A DNA stretch of 64,000 nt. It comes from TMP-86 sp046347195. GTDB taxonomy: Bacteria; Pseudomonadota; Gammaproteobacteria; Steroidobacterales; Steroidobacteraceae. A model generated the notes under the pieces. It had not been told where the DNA came from. It was given only the letters and a program-made list of their open reading frames with translations, and did no database searches. The position numbers and the translations under genes are program-made. Position 1 is the stretch's first letter, and each line of letters starts with the position of its first letter. The DNA is taken from assembly GCA_046347195.1 (NCBI GenBank), contig JAXMGQ010000026.1:1-64000 (forward strand), read 5' to 3'. This document shows, in pieces, positions 8,392 through 16,744 of the stretch.

Positions 8392-9936
8392 ATGACTCAT
8401 GGCCGCCGCCTGTTCGCGCTCATCTCTGCCCTCGCCATCCTGGCCGGCTGCAACCGCGCATCGCCTCCGCCAGCCCCAATCGACAAGTACGCCCCGTCCA
8501 ACATGCGACTTGGCGGACCCGCGGCCATCGTCACCAACGAGCGCCACACCGGAGCATTCTCCGCAGGCAGCGCGTTGTCGGATACCGCCGCCGTCAAGCC
8601 GCTCGATCCTGCTCCGGTCAAGGAGATTCGCCTCGACACCACGCACAAGGTGATCGAACTTGCGCCCGGGATCCGCTTTGCCGCCTGGACATTCGGCGAT
8701 CAGGTGCCGGGGCCCGTCATCCGCGCCCGGGTCGGTGATCGCATCAAGTTCTCCATGACCAACCGCTCGGATGAGCCGGTGCCGGGCCTCCGGCTGACGA
8801 GCGAACAGATGATGCATTCGATGGACTTCCACGCGGCCATGGTCGCACCGAATGACAAGTACCGCTCGATCCCACCAGGACGCACCATCAACTTCGAATT
8901 CACGCCCAACTATCCCGGCGTCTTCATGTACCACTGTGGCACGCCGATGGTGCTCGAGCACATTGCCTCGGGGATGTACGGCATGTTCATCGTCGAGCCC
9001 CGCGAAGGGTATCCGACCAAGGTGGATCGCGAGTACGCCGTCATCCAGAGCGAGTTCTACACCAAGCGCGATCCGCAGAACCGGATGGCCGACGGAGTCC
9101 CGCTTTACGTGCTCGACACGGAACGTGTCCGGTCGAAGGCGCCGACCTACACGGTGTTCAATGGCCGCTACAACGGCTTCGTCGACAACCCGCTTCCCGC
9201 CAAGCCCGGGGAGCGCGTCCGGCTCTTCGTGCTCAACGTCGGTCCGTCGAACACCTCCAGCTTCCATGTGGTCGGCACGATCTTCGACCGGGTCTGGGTG
9301 GAAGGCAATCCGGATAATCAGTTTCGCGGCATGCAGACCGTGCTGCTGGGATCCTCATCGGGCGCCATCGTGGAGTTCATGATTCCCGAGGCGGGCGAAT
9401 ACGTCATGGTGGATCACCATTTCGCAAACGCATCGCAAGGCGCCGTGGGCATCATCGCCGCCTCGGATCACGCCCAGCCCAGCTCGCAGCTGGAACACCA
9501 CAACATCCCCGCAACCGCCGCGCCAACCGACCCGACCGCGATGCAGGGCAAGCTCAACTTCGAACTCAAGTGCATCGCCTGCCATTCGATCGCGGGCGGT
9601 GACAAGGTGGGCCCCGACCTGTACCAGGTCACCGCACGCCGCACGACCGACTGGATCGAACGCTGGATCAGCGATCCTCAGGCGATGTTGCAGACGGACC
9701 CGCAGGCCAAGGCGCTGCTCGCCCGGTTCACGATCCCGATGCCCAACCAGAACGCATCGCGGGAGGAGATCAAAGGATATATCGCCTATTTCAAATGGGC
9801 GGATGAGCACCTTCAGCCGCGTGGAACCCATGCACCGCAGCCGGCCACGCGCGGAGCGGCGCGCGATCCGGGCCGGACACCTTCCGCCTCGGCGCAAGGC
9901 TCGTCGGAAGATGTGCCGCAGCACATGGTGCATTGA
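8392..9936 (+). CDS. nirK: Copper nitrite reductase NirK with fused C-terminal cytochrome c
   Basis: The 514-residue exported enzyme reduces nitrite to nitric oxide. It starts at ATG 8392, giving a lipoprotein-type signal (LAILAGC). Two cupredoxin domains show the type 1 copper ligands His142, Cys182, His190 and Met195, the type 2 ligands His147, His181 and His292, and the catalytic Asp145 (HSMDFH). After the cupredoxins comes a c-type cytochrome: CIACH at 394-398 and an axial Met450 in IPMPN. A disordered tail follows. The fused heme domain allows direct electron transfer within one chain. No nirV, nor or regulator gene is adjacent. An upstream in-frame ATG (8356) was rejected because it buries the signal peptide. 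Confidence 0.93.
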   Translation: MTHGRRLFALISALAILAGCNRASPPPAPIDKYAPSNMRLGGPAAIVTNERHTGAFSAGSALSDTAAVKPLDPAPVKEIRLDTTHKVIELAPGIRFAAWTFGDQVPGPVIRARVGDRIKFSMTNRSDEPVPGLRLTSEQMMHSMDFHAAMVAPNDKYRSIPPGRTINFEFTPNYPGVFMYHCGTPMVLEHIASGMYGMFIVEPREGYPTKVDREYAVIQSEFYTKRDPQNRMADGVPLYVLDTERVRSKAPTYTVFNGRYNGFVDNPLPAKPGERVRLFVLNVGPSNTSSFHVVGTIFDRVWVEGNPDNQFRGMQTVLLGSSSGAIVEFMIPEAGEYVMVDHHFANASQGAVGIIAASDHAQPSSQLEHHNIPATAAPTDPTAMQGKLNFELKCIACHSIAGGDKVGPDLYQVTARRTTDWIERWISDPQAMLQTDPQAKALLARFTIPMPNQNASREEIKGYIAYFKWADEHLQPRGTHAPQPATRGAARDPGRTPSASAQGSSEDVPQHMVH

Positions 9937-9958
9937 TACGGCATTGACTCCGTCGAGG

Positions 9959-10810
9959 CTACCGGGCGAATTCGTACCGCATCGTCGTGACGCGTCCACG
10001 CCAATACGGCTTCGCGCCGGTGTCGAGAATCCAGGCCACTTCGCCTCGCCCCGGCACCTGCATACCGCTTTCAGCTCTGTAGTCCCACCAGCGTCCTTCC
10101 CATGGAGTCGGCACCATTTTCCCGCCGACGGCACGACTACGGTCTTCCGCACGGATGGAGGCAATCATTCCGTCATCGGAAAAACGGAAGGTGAGCGACA
10201 CGCTTGCAGCGTGGTCCCGGAGCGTGGCCAGCGCGGAATGTTCATCGATTGGTGTCCAGGTCACGCCTTCACGAGGCAGGAGCGCGCTCGGGTACCATGG
10301 CGATTCGGCCAGAAAGCGCATCAACTCGCCGCGTGCAATCTCCCCGGAGCCCTGCAGATGCGTGATATCGACGAGACCGGCGACCGACGGGCGGAGAATG
10401 CCTTCGCCCGTGACATAGGCGTCGTGCACAAGCATGCGCACGCCAGGCACGAGCTTGACCGATCCGTCCCAAACGAAGCCGCGCTCGTTCATGACGGCGA
10501 GCTGCCTTGCGCTGAACGGGTACCAGGAATCCTGGATCTCGCCGGTGTTGAAGGTTCCCTCAGTATGGATTGCAACCGCGCTGATCAGCGGCTGTCCCGG
10601 TGCAAGCGCCAACTGAAGATATTTCTGCACCGGTGGTGGCAGGCCCTGCAACTCGGACACACTGAAGTTCCCAGCCGGAGTCTTTTCTCGACCGCTCGAA
10701 AGTCGCTGCCACAACTCCTTTGTCAGTGAGCGCCAACGCAGCTCGCCGGCCGTCAGCACGATCATCAGCAGCGTCGCGATGCCCAAGAAGATCCATACGA
10801 CAGCTCGCAC
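9959..10810 (-). CDS. DUF6544/DUF6920-like membrane-anchored protein
   Basis: The 283-residue protein has one N-terminal membrane helix (VVWIFLGIATLLMIVLTAG) and a large soluble domain. The motif LQGLPPPVQKYLQLAL, followed by a beta-rich region with WYPFSARQLAVM and GFVWDGSVKLVPG, matches a family of uncharacterised proteins labelled DUF6544 or DUF6920. No catalytic residues are known. It is convergent with nirK, their ends being 22 bp apart, so it is probably not part of a denitrification unit. Confidence 0.6.
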   Translation of the reverse strand: MRAVVWIFLGIATLLMIVLTAGELRWRSLTKELWQRLSSGREKTPAGNFSVSELQGLPPPVQKYLQLALAPGQPLISAVAIHTEGTFNTGEIQDSWYPFSARQLAVMNERGFVWDGSVKLVPGVRMLVHDAYVTGEGILRPSVAGLVDITHLQGSGEIARGELMRFLAESPWYPSALLPREGVTWTPIDEHSALATLRDHAASVSLTFRFSDDGMIASIRAEDRSRAVGGKMVPTPWEGRWWDYRAESGMQVPGRGEVAWILDTGAKPYWRGRVTTMRYEFAR

Positions 10811-10833
10811 TCGAAATGGTCTCCGTCGTGTTC

Positions 10834-10962
10834 TTAGTGCGCCAGCGAATCCGCCGCGTAACGCACGGCAGCGTGGATATCATCTGCAGTCAGGTGAGGG
10901 TAAGCCTCGAGGAGCGCGCGCTCGTCCAGACCCTCTGCTGACGGCGCGGCAACGTCATCCAC
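10834..10962 (-). pseudogene. DUF433 antitoxin-like C-terminal fragment
   Basis: A short frame, open from a GTG at 10962 to TAA at 10834, encodes about 42 residues including LLEAYPHLTADDIHAAVRYA, the hallmark C-terminal helix pair of DUF433 antitoxins. The N-terminal DNA-binding half of the family (about 40 residues) is missing, and the frame overlaps the end of the GNAT gene. It is best read as a leftover piece of another toxin-antitoxin module, or a tail gained by recombination. Confidence 0.55.
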
Positions 10963-11423
10963 AGTGTCAGCGTTCGATGATCCAGCGGTTGAAAGCCATG
11001 TTTCACGTAAAATTCCTGTGCGCGCGAGTCGAGCGCATCAACGACAAGCGCATAGCTCGCCACCAGTTTCCGGGCCTCAAGACAGCGCTTCATCGCAGAG
11101 CCCAGGAGCTGAGATCCGATACCTTGCCCACCTTTGGTTTCACTGACGGCCAAACGCCCGAGGCGATAACAAGGCACGGGGTACTTCGGCGGGCGCTTGG
11201 CAACGTCCTGCGGCAGATGCTCCACGTGGAGCTCGGCTGCCGCCAACGTGTAATAGCCGACAACGTGCACCGGATTCTGCTCTGTGACCAGTACATAGAC
11301 TTTTGTCACGCCGCGCTTTTGATCCTGTTCCGCATACTTGCGAAGATAATCGGTGAGCGATTCGCGATCGCAGGTGAAATGCCCGTAGTCGTGGCGTGCC
11401 GGATCGAACGGCTCGTCACGCAC
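10890..11423 (-). CDS. GNAT acetyltransferase, TacT/AtaT-type toxin
   Basis: From GTG 11423 the product is 177 residues with the shape of type II GNAT toxins: an FDPARHDYGHFTCDRESLTDYLRKYA opening (F.C....L..YL), the acetyl-CoA loop RLAVSETKGGQGIGSQLL, and AQEFYVKHGFQPL near the end. These toxins acetylate charged tRNAs. The GTG was chosen because it overlaps the antitoxin stop by 8 nt, as is usual for these pairs. The residues after TLTLWMTLP run through the DUF433-like fragment in another frame, so the last 15-18 residues are probably not native. The partner antitoxin is frameshifted. Confidence 0.75.
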   Translation of the reverse strand: MRDEPFDPARHDYGHFTCDRESLTDYLRKYAEQDQKRGVTKVYVLVTEQNPVHVVGYYTLAAAELHVEHLPQDVAKRPPKYPVPCYRLGRLAVSETKGGQGIGSQLLGSAMKRCLEARKLVASYALVVDALDSRAQEFYVKHGFQPLDHRTLTLWMTLPRRQQRVWTSARSSRLTLT

Positions 11424-11687
11424 GCGTGATCCGCCGTTCCGCAGTCTCGAGCGCCTTCTTGAGCGCAACGTTCGGTCGGAACGCGCCGTCAAGGGCAGCC
11501 AGCATCTGGCGAGCTTCCTTTTCCGACAGCGTCAGCCGAGCCTCACTTGCGATGAGCGCATTCGCCTTTTCCTTGGCCGCCGCTCGCACAAACCCACCAT
11601 GGTAGTTCCCATCAGTTCTGCGGCACGCGCAAAGAGCGTCTTTTCACGTTTGTCGAGCTTCAGATCGAATCGGGCGGAAGTGGCCAC
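11416..11687 (-). pseudogene. Frameshifted DUF1778 (TacA-type) antitoxin
   Basis: A GTG at 11687, with ribosome site GGAGG 5-6 nt upstream, starts VATSARFDLKLDKREKTLF and then ARAAELMGTTM, an RHH DUF1778 DNA-binding domain. About 35 codons in, the frame shifts, and the rest (AAAKEKANALIASEA, LTLSEKEARQMLAALDGAF and ALKKALETAERR) continues in a second frame to TGA at 11416. A single base change would restore a normal antitoxin of about 90 residues. If the shift is real, the intact toxin would lack its partner, so a sequencing error is worth considering. Confidence 0.75.
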
Positions 11688-11699
11688 ATCATCCTCCGG

Positions 11700-11718
11700 A
11701 GCGCTGTGTAACAGCGCT
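11700..11718 (-). promoter_or_regulatory. Inverted repeat upstream of the TacA/TacT-like pair
   Basis: AGCGCTG (11700-11706) and CAGCGCT (11712-11718) form a perfect 7-bp inverted repeat with a 5-nt spacer, 13 bp before the antitoxin start. A second partial unit (CTGTAACAG) follows at once. RHH antitoxins bind such repeats to repress their own operon, so this is a probable operator. From here to the insertion sequence at 11991 I see no gene. Confidence 0.5.
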
Positions 11719-11990
11719 GTAACAGGTACGGGATTTTACCGTATTCCACCATTCAATGAATTCCAGGCGAAGCTTCCCAGATGGCATTCCCTGAAAAAGC
11801 GAGGCGCGGCTTCACATTGGTCGTGGCCATCATTCAGAGGAAACGTGGTTTCCGCCGCATGCCGTCGATCAACTCGAGTGCAGATCAATTCCTCGGTGGC
11901 GACTCCGAAAGATCCGGTTTGATCGCCTTCGATTTCGCACCGAGTGATGCGAAACCCGGGCGAAATCTCTCCACGGTGGTCACTATTTGG

Positions 11991-13430
11991 GCCTCTATTG
12001 AAATCTGAGTGGGTAACCGGAGCTTTCTTCGGGGTAGATCTTGATCTTTGCTCTTCGATCTACTTTCATCGGCAAAGGCGAAGCGCGGTCTGGCGCCGCA
12101 GGCGGCAGAAGTCCGTGGCTGGTTGGGGCGCAGGCTCCTGAAGATCGAAGTGGAAGGGTCGAGATGGTCACCGAGAAGATATTCGAGTCTGCCCTGGGCA
12201 TCAGCTCCCCCTGGTTCATCGCCGGGATGAGCTTCGAGCCGAGCCAGAAGAAGCTGAACATTTGCGTGGATTTCGAGGTTGGCAGCCGCTTTGGGGTCGC
12301 TGGCGCGGACGGGCAGCACCCGGTGCACGACACCGTGACCAAGACCTACCGGCACCTGAACTTCTTCCAGCACGAATGCGAGCTTTCGGTGCGGGTACCG
12401 CGAGTGAAGCTGCCCGACGGGAAGGTTGTTCAGGTGAGCCCGCCGTGGGCGGGCAAGCTGTCGGGCTTCTCGCTGCTCTTTGAGGCCTTCGTGCTGCTGT
12501 TGAGCCGGGAGATGTCCTTCACGGGTGTCGCGCGCATCACCGGGGAGTCGGTTCATCGGATCATGGCCGTGTGCCATCGCTACGTCGATGCGGCGGTTGG
12601 TGCGGCCGATCTCCGTGAGGTGCGGCGCCTGGCGATCGATGAGACCTCGCGCGCCAAGGGACACGACTACGTGACGCTCTTTGCCGATGCCGACCTGGAC
12701 CCCGAGCGGCGCCGAGTGCTGTTCGTGGCCGAGGGCCGCGAAGCCGAGACCGTGCAGGCTCCTCGCCGCGAACCTGCGCGCCCATGCTGGCAAGCCCACC
12801 CAGATTGCCGCCATCAGCATCGACATGTCCCCGGCGTTCATCAAAGGCGTCGAGGCAAACTTTCCCAACGCACAGATCACCTTCGACAAGTTCCACGTGA
12901 TCGCTCACGCCTCGGCCGCGATCGACGCCATGCGCCGCGCCGAGCAGAAGCTCGACCCGAGCCTCAAGGGGTTGCGTTGGACGCTGCTGAAGGACCGCAG
13001 TCGGTTGGGGCGGCTGCAGCGCGCCGAGTCTCGATGCCCTGCTGGCGAACATGACCAGCAGCCGCACCGCCCGTGCCTGGCAGTACCGCGAGCAGCTGCG
13101 CGAGATCATGAGCCGCAAGCAGCCCAACATCGCGCGCGCGCTGCTCAAGCAGTGGTGTACGAACGTGATGCGCTCGAAGGTCGAGCCGATGAAGGCAGTG
13201 GCCGTCATGATCCGCAAGCACTTCGAGGGGGTCCTCGCCTGGGTCGAAACACGGCAAACGAACGGCTTCTTGGAAGCCATCAACGGCCTGTTCCAGGCCG
13301 CCAAACGCAAGGCGCGCGGGTATGGGACCTTCCGCACCATCCGCATGGTGATCTTCCTTGTCGCTGGCAAGCTCGACTTCTCCAAGCTCAATCCCTACGT
13401 CGCGTAACCCACTCGAAATTCAACAGAGCC
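11991..13430 (+). mobile_element. ISL3-family insertion sequence, copy 1 (1440 bp)
   Basis: Both ends are visible: the left end starts GCCTCTATTGAAATCTGAGT and the right end, read inward on the other strand, starts GGCTCTGTTGAATTTCGAGT. These are imperfect terminal inverted repeats that both reach a GTGGGT-type block. An 8-bp target duplication, CTATTTGG, flanks it (11983-11990 and 13431-13438). ISL3 elements make 8-bp duplications and have GGCTCT ends, so the family call is firm. It carries one transposase gene on the plus strand and is nearly identical to the copy at 19481-20910. Confidence 0.93.
12164..13407 (+). pseudogene. ISL3 transposase, copy 1, two frameshifts
   Basis: From ATG 12164 the protein follows the ISL3 DDE transposase: an N-terminal zinc-finger-like region, a central LAIDETSRAKGHDY with the first Asp, ISIDMSPAF with the second, and TNGFLEAINGLFQAAKRKARG with the catalytic Glu. 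The frame is lost near 12760 (one extra base compared with copy 2) and again near 13028 (another extra base). Both sites are in frame in copy 2, so the two copies together imply an intact ancestral gene of about 413 codons. As written, this copy cannot make a full transposase. Confidence 0.85.
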
Positions 13431-13487
13431 CTATTTGGTCACTAACGGAAAATCGGCAAAGGCCGAAGTGAGCGCAAGTATTTGATC

Positions 13488-13510
13488 GAAAATGGCGCGC
13501 CCGGAGAGAT
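13488..13510 (-). repeat. 23-bp direct repeat of the tRNA-Arg 3' end (att-like)
   Basis: The 23 bases at 13488-13510 are identical to 13662-13684, which cover the 3' acceptor strand, encoded CCA and part of the T-arm of the adjacent tRNA-Arg. The copies are in the same orientation, 174 bp apart. Duplicated tRNA 3' ends are the classic trace of tyrosine-integrase insertion. No integrase is found in the window. The 150 bp between the copies contain several short GC hairpins (around 13526-13580) and an inverted piece of the T-arm near 13604-13618, but no gene. Confidence 0.6.
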
Positions 13511-13666
13511 GACTCGGGCTTCGCCCTCGCCCCTTCGGGGTTGGCCTTCGGCCGATCTGCGCCGCCTTACGGCAGCGCAGTCGAACTCACTTGTCGTCTG
13601 TCGGGAGTTCGAATTTTGGTATGCGGATCGGCTCGTCTTCGCCGAACGAATCGACCTTCTTGAAAA

Positions 13667-13743
13667 TGGCGCGCCCGGAGAGATTCGAACTCCCGACCTT
13701 GTGGTTCGTAGCCACACGCTCTATCCAACTGAGCTACGGGCGC
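13667..13743 (-). tRNA. tRNA-Arg (anticodon ACG)
   Basis: Read on the minus strand, the sequence folds as a complete cloverleaf: 7-bp acceptor GCGCCCG/CGGGCGC, D-arm GCTC-loop-GAGC, anticodon stem TGTGG/CCACA with loop CTACGAA giving anticodon ACG, variable loop AGGTC, and T-arm GGGAG-TTCGAAT-CTCTC. The discriminator is G, and CCA is encoded at 13669-13667. In bacteria the ACG anticodon is edited to ICG and reads CGU, CGC and CGA codons. Its 3' end is duplicated 174 bp downstream. Confidence 0.97.
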
Positions 13744-14060
13744 AACTAAGCGCAAAAGCGGCGGAAAGTATTGGAAAATCAATGATATAATTGATCTTGC
13801 CTCGCCGACCCCAACGGGCCTGCCGGCCCGCCGAGCGCATCGGCCGGCGCATCCGGCTGCTTTCTGCGGGGCGCATCCTACCACAAGGCGGGGCGCGGCT
13901 TGAAACCCTGCTGATTCCACCCGGCAAGGCCGCTATCGCTGGGGTTCGTGGCTTGCAGCGGCATGGCGCTGGTCATCGTGCTGGTCACGGAAAAAGGGCA
14001 GCTGCTGGGTGTCCCGCGACAGGCGAATTGAGCGGGCCGGCTCCCGCGGCCGAGCGGCCG
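13744..14060. other. 317-bp intergenic stretch upstream of tRNA-Arg
   Basis: No gene is supported here. The part next to the tRNA (13765-13800) is AT-rich with a short inverted repeat (ATCAAT at 13778-13783, ATTGAT at 13790-13795) and probably holds the tRNA promoter. A plus-strand stretch near 13925-14030 reads RYRWGFVACSGMALVIVLVT, like a membrane helix, and may be a gene remnant, but I cannot assign it. Confidence 0.4.
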
Positions 14061-14876
14061 TCAGCGCATCGCCACCTGTGGCACCTGGTACGCCTCCAGC
14101 AGCGCATCGATCACCGGTTGTTCCCTCGCCAGCAAGGCATTCAACTTCGCGAGCAGCTGCGGCTCGTCGCGGCGCACGCCCATCGCGATCGCATACTGCA
14201 TCGGCCACTGCGGCCCGTCGGAGGTAGGCTGCACCGGCTGCAGGCTCAGCGGCACCGGTGAACGGAGCGAGAAGTATCCGGCGAGCGGACCCCAGACGAG
14301 TCCCACGTCGATGTCGCCATGGGCGACCGCATCGACGATGGCCGCCGGCGGATTCGGCCGTGCATAGTCGCCATACAGCATGTAGCCGCGTACGTTGACC
14401 GTGATGCCGCGGCGGGCCAGCGCGTGGGCCGGAGGTGTGTTCATCGCCTCGTTGCCGATCATCTGAATGCCGACCATGAGGGAACGAAGCCGCTCATCAT
14501 CCAGGCTCAATCCATCGAGTCCCGCCCGAGCGCGCGTGACGAACACATAGCTCGACCGATAGTAGGGCCGCGTGGTCCTCACGTTGTCGATCCCGCTCGC
14601 CACCCCCGGCCAGATGTCGCAGCGTTCCCGTCCCAACGTGTTGCGCGCGTAGCCGCGGCGCTGTGCCCACCACACGTACTGCACAGGTATCCGCATCTCG
14701 CGCGCGAGCATCTCCACGATCTTGTTCTCGAACCCCTGCCGCGCAAGGTTCGAGAACGGCAGGTTGTTGGGATCGGCGCAGACGGTGAGCACCTTGCCCT
14801 GCGCCCCGAGCGCGCTGACCGCCGACAGCAGCAGCACCGTCAGCACCAGGAGCGAGGCGGCGCGGCGGGCCATCAT
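14061..14876 (-). CDS. XoxJ/MxaJ-like periplasmic binding protein
   Basis: The 271-residue exported protein (signal around ASLLVLTVLLLSAVSALGAQ) belongs to the quinoprotein dehydrogenase-associated family of solute-binding-like proteins. It shows LTVCADPNNLPFSN at the start of the mature chain, then CDIWPGVASG, YYRSSYVFVTR, and GDIDVGLVWGPLAGYF near the hinge. In methylotrophs MxaJ/XoxJ is encoded with a PQQ alcohol dehydrogenase and its cytochrome and helps activate the enzyme. Here it stands alone. The only quinoprotein in the window is 46 kb away and of another type. Two adjacent Met codons leave the exact start open. Confidence 0.8.
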   Translation of the reverse strand: MMARRAASLLVLTVLLLSAVSALGAQGKVLTVCADPNNLPFSNLARQGFENKIVEMLAREMRIPVQYVWWAQRRGYARNTLGRERCDIWPGVASGIDNVRTTRPYYRSSYVFVTRARAGLDGLSLDDERLRSLMVGIQMIGNEAMNTPPAHALARRGITVNVRGYMLYGDYARPNPPAAIVDAVAHGDIDVGLVWGPLAGYFSLRSPVPLSLQPVQPTSDGPQWPMQYAIAMGVRRDEPQLLAKLNALLAREQPVIDALLEAYQVPQVAMR

Positions 14877-15090
14877 GGCACATCAGGCTCTGCCGACCTG
14901 GCGTGCATCGTTCAGTGAAAGGGAAACCGGTCGATGGGGCATTCGAGTGCGCTCCGGGTGCGTTCCCCAGACGGTAGGCCGATGACGGCGGCCGGCGTGT
15001 AGGACGCCTGCGATTCCCGTCGTCGCTGGAACGCGCAAATCGTCGGGCGCGCCCACGACAGGCCCGCACGGGCGGCCCACGGGCGGCCAA

Positions 15091-15115
15091 TGGTGCGAGA
15101 TTCCCTGTCGCACCA
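15091..15115 (+). promoter_or_regulatory. Perfect inverted repeat just before the kinase start
   Basis: TGGTGCGA (15091-15098) and TCGCACCA (15108-15115) form an 8-bp perfect inverted repeat with a 9-nt loop, ending one base before the GTG at 15116. No clear ribosome site is seen. It could be an operator or an mRNA hairpin covering the start region. The rest of 14877-15090 holds nothing I recognise. Confidence 0.4.
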
Positions 15116-16744
15116 GTGAAGACTATGCTTCCCTGGATGAATCAGGCTCCGCCGCCAGCCTCGCCGGACACATCCGGCTCCGGCCCTGCATGGCAGCTCG
15201 ATGAACTGCTCGAGCCCCGGGTCTGGCCACCCGCCGACTCAGCGCCTCGGCTGATCGAGACACACATCTCCTGGGTGATCCTCAGCGGGCCATTCGCGTA
15301 CAAGATCAAGAAGCCCGTCGATTTGGGATTCTTCGATGGGCGCAGCCTCGAGCAGCGGCGCGCGCTGTGCGAGACCGAGTGGCGATTGAACCGGCGACTG
15401 GCACCCGAGCTGTACGTGGACGTCGTTCCCATCATGCGAACCGCGGCCGGCCTGCGCATGGGCGCCCCGGGCGATGCGGTCGAGTACGCCGTGCGGATGC
15501 GCCGGTTCGATGGCGCCGATGAACTCTCATCGCTCCTGGAACGTCACGCCGTCAGCGAGGAGGAGCTGCGCGCCCTGGCGGGGCTCATCGCGGACTTTCA
15601 CTCCCGCGCGCCGGCCTCGAACATCGGCGACGCGCCGCACCCGCAGAGCTTTGAGGCAGCCATCGGCCGGCTCGTGCCGCAACTGCAGGCAGCGCTCGAC
15701 CGCCTGGGTGCAGGGCCATCCATTGCGCAGGCGAATCGCTCCATCGCGTGGCTGCAGGATCAGGCGCGCGTTCTTGCCGGAGAACTCGCCGCACGCGCCG
15801 CGAACGGGCGCGTGCGCGAGTGCCATGGCGACCTGCATTCGCGCAACATCGTGCGATGGAACGGCGCGCTGCTGCCCTTCGACTGCATCGAGTTCTCGCC
15901 CGCGCTTCGCTGGATCGACGTCATGGAGGACATCGCCTTCCTGTACATGGACCTGGTGGCACATGCCCGCACCGACCTCGCCGCCGTGTTCCTCGCCGCC
16001 TACCTGGAATCCGGCGGCGACTATGCGGGGCTGCGCGTGTTGCGCGCGTTCGCCGTGTACCGCGCGCTGGTTCGCGCGATGGTCGATGGCATCGCCGCCG
16101 AACAGCAACCGCAGAACCGCGCGGCACTGGAGCTGCGCCTGCGCAACCGCCTGGATGCGGCCGACCGGCTGATGGCGCGCGGCGAGGTGCGCCTCATCCT
16201 CATGCACGGCGTCTCGGGCTCCGGCAAGTCCTGGTTGAGCCAGCGCCTGGTGCCGGCACTGCCCGCCGTCCGGGTGCGTTCCGATCTCGAGCGCAAGCGC
16301 CTGGCGGGACTGAACGCAACCTTCCGCGGGGACGATGCCTCCCTGTACCAGGAAGACATGAATCGCAAAACCCAGGCGCGACTGCTCGAGTGCGCCGGCC
16401 ACGCGCTGGCCGGCGGGTTCGATGTCATCGTCGATGCCACCTTCCTGCGAGCGCAAGACCGCGAGCCCTTTGCCCGGCTGGCGCGCGACCAGGGCGCTCG
16501 CTACGTGATCCTGTCCTGCCGCGCCTCCCCGCAGGTGCTGCTCGACAGGATCCGCCGGCGCCAGGGCGCGGGCACCGACCCTTCCGATGCCGATGAGCGG
16601 GTGTTGAGGCAGCAACTCGGCAGGGACTGGAGCCTCGGCCCGGCAGAGCAGGCGTGGGCCATCTCCATCGACACGGGCGAGCCTTATGGGGTGTCCGACA
16701 TCGTGTCGCGACTGACGTGCGGCGCTCCCGCGCTGCGCGAGTAA
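15116..16744 (+). CDS. Bifunctional aminoglycoside phosphotransferase-like / AAA ATPase protein
   Basis: This fusion has up to 542 residues. The N-terminal half is a kinase-like APH fold: IETHISWVILSGPFAYKIKK with the ATP lysine, and CHGDLHSRNIVRWNGALLPFDCIEF as catalytic and metal loops. The C-terminal half is a small AAA/gluconate-kinase-like P-loop domain with GVSGSGKSW (Walker A) and DVIVDATFL. This architecture is widespread in proteobacteria but its substrate is not known. The start could be GTG 15116, ATG 15125 or ATG 15137; the conserved domain begins well after all three. Its 3' end overlaps the convergent permease by 61 bp. Confidence 0.85.
   Translation: MKTMLPWMNQAPPPASPDTSGSGPAWQLDELLEPRVWPPADSAPRLIETHISWVILSGPFAYKIKKPVDLGFFDGRSLEQRRALCETEWRLNRRLAPELYVDVVPIMRTAAGLRMGAPGDAVEYAVRMRRFDGADELSSLLERHAVSEEELRALAGLIADFHSRAPASNIGDAPHPQSFEAAIGRLVPQLQAALDRLGAGPSIAQANRSIAWLQDQARVLAGELAARAANGRVRECHGDLHSRNIVRWNGALLPFDCIEFSPALRWIDVMEDIAFLYMDLVAHARTDLAAVFLAAYLESGGDYAGLRVLRAFAVYRALVRAMVDGIAAEQQPQNRAALELRLRNRLDAADRLMARGEVRLILMHGVSGSGKSWLSQRLVPALPAVRVRSDLERKRLAGLNATFRGDDASLYQEDMNRKTQARLLECAGHALAGGFDVIVDATFLRAQDREPFARLARDQGARYVILSCRASPQVLLDRIRRRQGAGTDPSDADERVLRQQLGRDWSLGPAEQAWAISIDTGEPYGVSDIVSRLTCGAPALRE

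Noticed and set aside
13500..13600. Hairpin-rich segment as a CRISPR array or REP cluster
   Set aside because: The short GC hairpins differ from each other and have no regular spacing or repeat unit.
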